Under the pieces are notes generated by a model. It was not told the origin of the DNA, ran no database searches, and saw only the letters and a list, made by a program, of their open reading frames with translations. A stretch of 64,000 bases of DNA, taken from NCBI GenBank assembly GCA_947624245.1, contig CANQJL010000011.1, forward strand, positions 19,107 to 83,106. The letters are read 5' to 3'. This DNA is from an uncultured Acetatifactor sp. (GTDB lineage Bacteria > Bacillota > Clostridia > Lachnospirales > Lachnospiraceae). Numbering within the stretch: position 1 is the stretch's first letter; every line of letters begins with the position of its first letter. Below, piece by piece: positions 58,917-64,000 of this stretch. A program made the position numbers and the translations under genes.

Positions 58917-61091
58917 ATGACTAAGGAAGAACAGCAGTATTATCTGGACGCCGGTTTTACACCGGATCAAATCAACGAAATACAAGAGGGGCTGGAGCTC
59001 GGCCTTGATACTTCCGTGTATGCCAAGAAGGAATTTTTTGCCATTCAGATGCGCCAGATTCGTCTCGGCCAGATAGAGAAGCTTCCTGTCGAAGTTTATG
59101 CCACTACGGATTATGACTGGTTCCAGATGGAGGAGATCCGGCGGGGACTTCAGGACGGGGTGGATATCTCCGTGTACGCCAATCCGTCCATTGCCTATGA
59201 TCGAATGCGTCAGATCAGACTGGGTCTGAAGAGCGGCATCAATCTCTCCAATTACGTCAGAATGGACGCCGGCGTACTCAGGGAGCTGCGCAAGGCGCTG
59301 CTCTCCAAAATATATATTGTGGAGTATATCCAGCAGGGATATGACGCCGAGCAGCTGGAACAGATCAGAATCGCGCTGGAGAAACGCCTGAACATTGTTC
59401 CGTACCTGAACAAAGGGCTGCGGGGCGTTTCTATTCGTGAGATATGCGAGGGCCTTGAGAAGGGTCTGGACGTGTCCTGCTACGCAAAGGCGGCTTTTAG
59501 CTGGCAGCAGATGCGCGAGATCCGCTTAGGCATGGAGAATCGTGTCGATGTGTCCTGCTATGCCAACCCTCTGTACGAGTGGCAGCAGATGCAGGAGATC
59601 CGTCTGGGACTGGAAGGCGGTATTGATGTCAGCTCCTATCTCACACTGATGTATACCGCGGCGGATATGCGGAAAAAACGCCTGGCGCTTATGGACAGCG
59701 GCAGTTCGTATCTGCTTGAGGAGGAGACGCATCATGAGGACTTCGAGGATCTTTCCGTTACCGTAAGCAGCGACGAGATGGAAGCGTTCATCTTTATGCC
59801 GGACAGCAGCAAGCTCTCCAAGCAGCATGTCATGAAAGCGCTGCGGGCCAGCGGAGTAAGGCGCGGCATAATGGAGGCGGAGATCAACAAGCTGTTAAAA
59901 GGAAAATTTCTCAACGCCACTGTTATGGTAGCGAAAGGAAAGCCGGCCACAGAGGGACCGGACGGCTGGTATGAATACTTTTTCAGGACCGATCTGGACA
60001 GACAGCCGAAGCTGCTGCCCGACGGCTCGGTGGATTTCTCCGAGACGGAGTGGTTCGAGTTCGTGCAGGCGGGTCAGCGGATCGCCCTATACCACAATGC
60101 GGAAATGGGAACCGGCGGATTTACGGTCTCCGGCAGGGAGCTTCCTCCCAGAAAGGGCCGCGAGCGCAGTGTGCTGACCGGCAAGGGATTTACACTGTCG
60201 GAGGATAAGAAGACTTATACGGCGAACATAAGCGGCCGAATCGAATTGGTCGACAACAGGCTGGATATAGATAAGACGCTGCACATTGACGAGGTGAGCC
60301 TGGCCACGGGGAGCGTTACGTTCGACGGCAGCATATACATTTCCGGAAACGTCAGCATGGGCGTCACGGTGCAGGCCACGGGCGACGTAGTGGTGGACGG
60401 CTATGTGGAGTCCGCCACCATCGAGAGTATTGAGGGAAGCGTTTTTGTCAAGCAGGGCGTGAACGGAAACGGCGTCGGTCATATCAAGGCGGCGAAGGAC
60501 GTACAGAGCAATTTCTTTGAGTCCTGCCAGGTACATGCGGGCAATGAGATCCAAGCGGGATATTGCCTCAACTGCGACCTGTACTCCGGGAATCGGATCG
60601 TCATAAGCGGCAGGAACGGCCAGCTGGCAGGCGGGACGGCATATGCGAGGATTTTCATGGATATGACCTATGCCGGCAACAGGGCGGGAATCGCCACGAT
60701 CCTGCGTCTGGGGGAGAGCAGTGAGACCTCCATGAAGCTGAAGGATGTGGAGGAGCGGATAAGCGAGGCCAACAAACAGCTTGAGATACTGCGGAACGCC
60801 TACTCGGATTTCCACGAGAAGTATCCGCCGGAGGTGCGCAACACGATGGAGATGTACCTGAAGATCGAGAGCGCCATCTTTACCAAAGAAAAAGACGTAG
60901 ATGAGCTGATGACAGCCAAGGCAGAAATGGAGAACGAGATAAAGGCGGTCATGCACGCTCATGTGATCGTGCATGATACAATATATGAGGGAACCATGAT
61001 TGAAATAAACGGCAAACACTGGACGGCAAAGCAGGTACGCGGCGTGAAGATAGCCAGAGTGGAAAACAGAATAGCCGTCTACAGATTATAA
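58917..61091 (+). CDS. FapA/DUF342 family protein with ten N-terminal 26-residue repeats
   Basis: 724 residues. Residues 18 to ~262 consist of ten consecutive copies of a 26-residue unit, of the form QM-x-x-IR-x-GL-x-x-G-[VI]-D-[VI]-S-x-YA. A linker with 'AFIFMPDSSKLSKQHVMKAL' leads into the DUF342/FapA region (~340-650), whose beta-helix pattern is visible in 'GSVTFDGSIYISGNVSMGVT' and 'VQATGDVVVDGYVESATIES'. A coiled coil (~605-660) and a short C-terminal beta domain follow. FapA-like proteins are polar or cytoskeletal assembly factors linked to flagella and signalling in some bacteria. No export signal is present. It starts 18 bases after the HPt gene. Confidence 0.85.
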   Translation: MTKEEQQYYLDAGFTPDQINEIQEGLELGLDTSVYAKKEFFAIQMRQIRLGQIEKLPVEVYATTDYDWFQMEEIRRGLQDGVDISVYANPSIAYDRMRQIRLGLKSGINLSNYVRMDAGVLRELRKALLSKIYIVEYIQQGYDAEQLEQIRIALEKRLNIVPYLNKGLRGVSIREICEGLEKGLDVSCYAKAAFSWQQMREIRLGMENRVDVSCYANPLYEWQQMQEIRLGLEGGIDVSSYLTLMYTAADMRKKRLALMDSGSSYLLEEETHHEDFEDLSVTVSSDEMEAFIFMPDSSKLSKQHVMKALRASGVRRGIMEAEINKLLKGKFLNATVMVAKGKPATEGPDGWYEYFFRTDLDRQPKLLPDGSVDFSETEWFEFVQAGQRIALYHNAEMGTGGFTVSGRELPPRKGRERSVLTGKGFTLSEDKKTYTANISGRIELVDNRLDIDKTLHIDEVSLATGSVTFDGSIYISGNVSMGVTVQATGDVVVDGYVESATIESIEGSVFVKQGVNGNGVGHIKAAKDVQSNFFESCQVHAGNEIQAGYCLNCDLYSGNRIVISGRNGQLAGGTAYARIFMDMTYAGNRAGIATILRLGESSETSMKLKDVEERISEANKQLEILRNAYSDFHEKYPPEVRNTMEMYLKIESAIFTKEKDVDELMTAKAEMENEIKAVMHAHVIVHDTIYEGTMIEINGKHWTAKQVRGVKIARVENRIAVYRL
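58968..59702 (+). repeat. Ten tandem 78-bp units encoding the 26-residue repeats
   Basis: Repeat starts fall at residues 18, 44, 70, 96, 122, 146, 172, 198, 224 and 250 of the FapA-like protein. The period is 26 residues throughout except for one 24-residue copy (122-145); the last copy is truncated. The best-conserved copies are those starting at 198 (QMREIRLGMENRVDVSCYAN) and 224 (QMQEIRLGLEGGIDVSSYL). DNA identity between units is modest, so the array is old. Confidence 0.9.
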
Positions 61092-61119
61092 TACAAAGGC
61101 GGATTGCGGAGGAACGGAT

Positions 61120-62223
61120 ATGCGCAACAAGATTTTGATCGTTGACGATCAGGAGATGAATCGGGAAATACTCACTGAAATTCTGAAGAACGAGTATTCT
61201 ATCATGGAGGCGGACGGCGGCAGAAAGGCTATCTCCATGATCCAGAAGCATCAGGACGAGATCGCAGTGGTCCTGTTGGATCTGGTCATGCCGGAAGTAG
61301 ACGGGTACGCCGTGCTGGAGGTCATGAAGAGCCAGGCGTGGCTGAAGACGATTCCCGTGCTGGTGATCACGGCGGAATCCAAGGCCGGCGTGGAGAGCAA
61401 ATGCTTCGAGATGGGAGTTTCCGATTTTATCAAGAAGCCTTTTGACAATGCGATCATCAGGAACCGGGTAAAGAATATCGTAGACCTGTTCACCTACAAG
61501 AATCATCTGGAGGAAAAGGTCGAAAAGCAGACCGAAACACTGAAAAAGCAATACAAGCTACTGGTGATGCAGGCCGAAAAGCTGAAGGAGAGCAACACGA
61601 AGATCATCGATATCCTGGGTACCGTGGTCGAGTGCCGTAATCTGGAGAGCGGCGAGCACATCAAGCGCGTGAAGGATTTCACAAGAATCCTGGCGGAACA
61701 GATGATGAAGGACTATCCCGAGTACGAGCTGACGCAGGATAAGATAGAGGTTATCGTATCCGCAAGCTCGCTCCATGACATCGGCAAGATTGCCATTCCC
61801 GATAATATCCTGCTGAAGCCCGGAAAGCTGACGAAGGACGAGTACGAGTACATGAAATCCCATACCACCAGAGGCTGTGAGGTGCTGAACAATATCAGAG
61901 ACGTATGGGATGAGACATACAGCAAGGTCAGCTACGACATCTGCAGGCACCATCATGAGAGATATGACGGCAAGGGCTATCCGGACGGCCTGGCGGGAGA
62001 AGAGATTCCCGTTGCGGCTCAGCTGGTAAGTCTGGCCGACGTTTACGATGCGCTGGTGAGCGAGCGAGTATATAAGAGCGCTTACTCGGCTGACGAGGCC
62101 TTTCATATGATCGTGTCGGGAGAGTGCGGCATCTTCTCTCCCAAGCTGCTGGAATGCTTCCGCAAGACGAAGAAGAAGTTCGAGGCTATGAACAAGGCCC
62201 AGAAGCAGCAGGAAAATTCCTAG
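61120..62223 (+). CDS. Response regulator with HD-GYP c-di-GMP phosphodiesterase domain
   Basis: 367 residues. The receiver domain (1-120) has DD at 9-10, phospho-acceptor Asp54 (VVLLDLVMPEVDG) and Lys in 'FIKKPFDN'. A coiled coil (~130-165) connects to the HD-GYP domain with 'GEHIKRVKDFTRILAEQMMK', the HD pair in SSLHDIGKIAIPD, 'HHHERYDGKGYPDGLAGEEI' and 'SLADVYDALVSERVYKSAYS'. All metal ligands and the GYP motif are intact, so it should hydrolyse cyclic-di-GMP when phosphorylated. The HPt protein at 58545 is a likely phosphate donor. It is 28 bases downstream of the FapA-like gene. Confidence 0.94.
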   Translation: MRNKILIVDDQEMNREILTEILKNEYSIMEADGGRKAISMIQKHQDEIAVVLLDLVMPEVDGYAVLEVMKSQAWLKTIPVLVITAESKAGVESKCFEMGVSDFIKKPFDNAIIRNRVKNIVDLFTYKNHLEEKVEKQTETLKKQYKLLVMQAEKLKESNTKIIDILGTVVECRNLESGEHIKRVKDFTRILAEQMMKDYPEYELTQDKIEVIVSASSLHDIGKIAIPDNILLKPGKLTKDEYEYMKSHTTRGCEVLNNIRDVWDETYSKVSYDICRHHHERYDGKGYPDGLAGEEIPVAAQLVSLADVYDALVSERVYKSAYSADEAFHMIVSGECGIFSPKLLECFRKTKKKFEAMNKAQKQQENS

Positions 62224-62236
62224 ACCGGCGAAATAT

Positions 62237-62809
62237 ATGAGTACAACGCAACCCATAAGAAATACGAAAGACCTGCATTGCTTTAAGGAATATTATCTGC
62301 ATGTGGAACCGAACCCGAGAAATTATACACTGATCGTCCTGGGGCTGAACACCGCGCTGCGCATTCACGATCTTCTGCATCTGAAATGGAGCGACCTGTA
62401 TCGGGACGGCAGGCTCAAGGATCACATCTATGTGGTGGAGAGCAAAACGGGAAAAGAGAACCGGATCATTTTGAACCGAGAGGCGAGGACGGTACTGGAC
62501 AGCTATCACAGTAAGACAAAGGATTTCCGTAACCCCTATATCTTCTGCAGCGCCAGAAATCCCTCGGGCCCTCTGTCGCGCTCTCAGGCATATCGCGTCA
62601 TTCGCAGGGCCGCGGAACAGGTGGGGCTGACGGATCACATCAGCTGTCACTCCCTGCGCAAGACCTTCGGCTATCATGCCTGGAAACAGGGAACGCCTCC
62701 GGCACTGCTCATGAGCATCTACAATCACTCTTCCTATCATATCACCCGCCGGTATCTCTGCATTGAGCAGGAGGATAAGGACGAGGTATTTATGAAGATA
62801 AAATTATAG
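62237..62809 (+). CDS. Minimal tyrosine recombinase (catalytic domain only)
   Basis: 190 residues. The full catalytic set is present: Arg42 (TALRIHDLLHLKWSDL), Lys73 (ESKTGKENRI), H138-x-x-R141 (CHSLRKTFGYH), His164 (YNHSSYH) and Tyr173 (TRRYLCIEQ). The usual N-terminal core-binding domain of phage and transposon integrases is missing, which is the FimB/FimE size known for invertible-promoter switches. The start is 13 bases after the HD-GYP stop, and its ribosome site is weak. No attachment core was identified with confidence. It may invert or excise a nearby segment, or be a domesticated remnant. Confidence 0.88.
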   Translation: MSTTQPIRNTKDLHCFKEYYLHVEPNPRNYTLIVLGLNTALRIHDLLHLKWSDLYRDGRLKDHIYVVESKTGKENRIILNREARTVLDSYHSKTKDFRNPYIFCSARNPSGPLSRSQAYRVIRRAAEQVGLTDHISCHSLRKTFGYHAWKQGTPPALLMSIYNHSSYHITRRYLCIEQEDKDEVFMKIKL

Positions 62810-63023
62810 AAATAATTATAAGAATTTTAAAAAACACTTGAATATAAGTGATATGTATGATAGACTTTATTCAAAGCATAATATTTCTGATTATTAATAT
62901 TACAATTCTTTTTGTCTTATTTCTGAAAATCTATGCTTTTAAAACTATTTCATTTCAATTTAAAAGCAGGAGATTTTCAACATTTTGATTCGCGCGTCAT
63001 CTTCTGCAGAAAAGGAGGTGTGC
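62810..63023. other. AT-rich intergenic segment
   Basis: This spacer is far more AT-rich than its surroundings. It holds an 8-bp inverted repeat, AAAGCATA (62873-62880) with TATGCTTT (62932-62939), and a 9-bp direct repeat TATTTCTGA (62882-62890 and 62918-62926) inside it. No gene was recognised. The composition change suggests an acquisition boundary or a recombinase target region. Confidence 0.5.
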
Positions 63024-63860
63024 GTGGGGAGGTTCTTATCATTAAAGTATGACTATGCTTTTAAGGAATTGTTTCAAAATGAGGAGGTGTGCCGTTATTT
63101 CCTCAGCGATGTGCTAAAGATCCCGCCGGAAGAGATACGTTCCGTGCGGCTGGTCAATACCTTCCTCAGAAGACGGCTTCAAAAGCAGAAGCAGGGCATT
63201 CTTGATGTGGCTCTGGAAATGAACGATGACAGCAGAATAGACATCGAACTTCAGATCAGGACGATGGCTTTCTGGGACAGGCGCAGCCTGTTCTATCTGT
63301 CCAAGCTGTTCACGGACGGATTGCGTACCGGCCAGCAGTATGAGAGACTGAAAAGATGTATTTGTATCAGTGTGCTTGGTTTTGAACTGGATCATGGAGA
63401 AGAATATCATAAAGTATATCGTTTTCGGGACAGATCCGGCCGTGAATTTTCTGATATGTTGGAGATTCATGTAATAGAACTGGGCAAGCCCTTAAAGGGG
63501 ACGGACAAAGTAGACGACTGGATCAGACTGTTCAATGCAAAAACAGAGGAGGAATTGGACATGTTGAAAGCGCAGACCAAGAACAGAGGAGTCATAGAGG
63601 CAATCAAAGAGGTCAGGATCATGAATTTGGGACGAATGCTGCGAATGATGTATGAGGCGCGGCAGAAAGCAGCCAGAGACCGCTACGCCGAGGACTACTA
63701 TGTGCGAGAACAGGGCAGAGAACAGGGCATAGAGCAGGGCGAGGAAAGAGCCAGCCGCCTGTATATCCGTCTGATGGAAGACGGCCGGTATGAGGACTTG
63801 AAAAAGGCGGCCGAGAACAAGGCGTATCGGGAGCGGATGTACAAAGAATATAAGATTTAA
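63024..63860 (+). CDS. Rpn-family PD-(D/E)XK nuclease (recombination-promoting nuclease/putative transposase)
   Basis: 278 residues from a GTG at 63024, chosen because GGAGG (63014-63018) is correctly spaced; an upstream in-frame TTG at 62985 has no ribosome site. 'LKYDYAFKELFQNEEVCRYF' is the family's N-terminal signature, and the nuclease core has Asp61 (GILDVALEM) and Glu75-x-Gln77 (IDIELQIRT), followed by 'FWDRRSLFYLSKLF'. A Gln/Glu-rich stretch (EQGREQGIEQGEE) and a charged tail end the protein. Rpn proteins cut DNA and stimulate RecA-independent recombination; many are transposon-derived or act in phage defence. The AT-rich leader suggests horizontal gain. Confidence 0.88.
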   Translation: MGRFLSLKYDYAFKELFQNEEVCRYFLSDVLKIPPEEIRSVRLVNTFLRRRLQKQKQGILDVALEMNDDSRIDIELQIRTMAFWDRRSLFYLSKLFTDGLRTGQQYERLKRCICISVLGFELDHGEEYHKVYRFRDRSGREFSDMLEIHVIELGKPLKGTDKVDDWIRLFNAKTEEELDMLKAQTKNRGVIEAIKEVRIMNLGRMLRMMYEARQKAARDRYAEDYYVREQGREQGIEQGEERASRLYIRLMEDGRYEDLKKAAENKAYRERMYKEYKI

Positions 63861-63922
63861 AATTTTTTTATAATTGCCCTAAAGTATTTTGGAACCGCGC
63901 CGATATATTTAGTGTAAGCAAG

Positions 63923-63953
63923 GATGCAACAATTTAAAATAAAATGTTGCATC
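63923..63953 (+). promoter_or_regulatory. Inverted repeat upstream of the gene at the right edge
   Basis: GATGCAACA (63923-63931) is perfectly complementary to TGTTGCATC (63945-63953) around a 13-base AT-only loop. It is followed by GGG rather than a T-run, so an operator or leader hairpin is more likely than a terminator. Confidence 0.4.
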
Positions 63954-63974
63954 GGGTTTATGGGAAAGGATCGG

Positions 63975-64000
63975 ATGCGAAAGCTTAAAAGTCAGGGCCC
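63975..64000 (+). CDS. Possible 5' end of a gene cut by the window edge
   Basis: AAAGGA (63965-63970) precedes an ATG at 63975 that opens MRKLKSQG before the window ends. An in-frame ATG at 63960 is an alternative. Too little is visible to say what it encodes. Confidence 0.2.

Noticed and set aside
58968..59702. CRISPR-like array at the regular 78-bp periodicity
   Set aside because: The repeats are diverged coding repeats in frame with a protein, with no unique spacers between identical units.
62985..63023. TTG start at 62985 for the Rpn nuclease
   Set aside because: No ribosome site precedes it, and it would place the clear GGAGG at 63014-63018 inside the gene.
1..64000. tRNA, rRNA or known riboswitch genes
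   Set aside because: I read the intergenic regions for cloverleaf-like ends, T-loop sequences and familiar riboswitch cores and saw none. Short non-coding RNAs could still be missed without a covariance search.

Overview
The window looks like a chromosome segment of a Gram-positive gut anaerobe of the Lachnospiraceae (Clostridia). The evidence is the gene set: a BceRS-BceAB peptide-antibiotic module, YesM/YesN-type regulators, LplB/YtcP-type sugar permeases without a private ATPase, LCP and VanW proteins, domain-swapped GH3 enzymes and an Rpn-family nuclease. Base composition is moderately GC-rich by eye, except for an AT-rich patch near 62,810-63,010. The species cannot be fixed from the sequence alone. 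No rRNA, tRNA, CRISPR array or complete insertion sequence was recognised, and no gap between genes exceeds 300 bases.

Layout. 1-398 is the 3' end of a MATE exporter. 492-4278 holds a cytoplasmic ParB-like/BMP fusion, a metallophosphoesterase, and two small membrane or secreted proteins of unknown function. 4384-9140 is a four-gene bacitracin-type sensing and resistance module (response regulator, intramembrane-sensing kinase, ABC ATPase, FtsX-like permease) with a strongly structured non-coding segment between regulator and kinase.

9229-29068 is the centrepiece: thirteen same-strand genes with almost no gaps that form a glucuronoxylan-oligosaccharide utilisation locus. It encodes a type-B carboxylesterase, a GH8 reducing-end xylosidase, an SGNH esterase, a GH115 alpha-glucuronidase, a GH43 beta-xylosidase, the complete glucuronate route to pyruvate and glyceraldehyde-3-phosphate (UxaC, UxuB, UxuA, KdgK, Eda), a second GH43, and a YesM/YesN two-component system. 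A terminator follows, then a lipoprotein binding protein and two permeases (29243-32985). None of the hydrolases has a signal peptide. The inferred logic is that decorated xylo-oligosaccharides are imported by the ABC system, deacetylated, stripped of glucuronic acid and cut to xylose in the cytoplasm, while the two-component system senses the sugar outside.

33080-36316 (minus strand) is a solitary carB. 36520-41933 carries an NSS-type sodium symporter, a short soluble chemoreceptor-like protein, a GT39-type membrane glycosyltransferase and a Gfo/Idh/MocA oxidoreductase. 42077-49473 has two GH3 enzymes with permuted domain order flanking a minus-strand, membrane-anchored 5'-nucleotidase. 49505-58447 is mostly cell-envelope and housekeeping functions: LCP ligase, galactokinase, DnaQ-type exonuclease, a TPR-like membrane protein, a 34-residue membrane peptide, VanW, an AIR-synthase-like protein, an Lrp regulator, an aminotransferase and TrmL.

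58545-62809 is a compact signalling cassette: an HPt protein, a FapA/DUF342 protein whose N-terminus is built from ten 26-residue repeats, a response regulator with an HD-GYP c-di-GMP phosphodiesterase domain, and a catalytic-domain-only tyrosine recombinase of FimB size. An AT-rich spacer and an Rpn-type PD-(D/E)XK nuclease end the window. The least explained items are the HPt/repeat-FapA/HD-GYP/recombinase cassette, the ParB-like/BMP fusion, and two structured intergenic elements (5056-5222 and 40768-40955).
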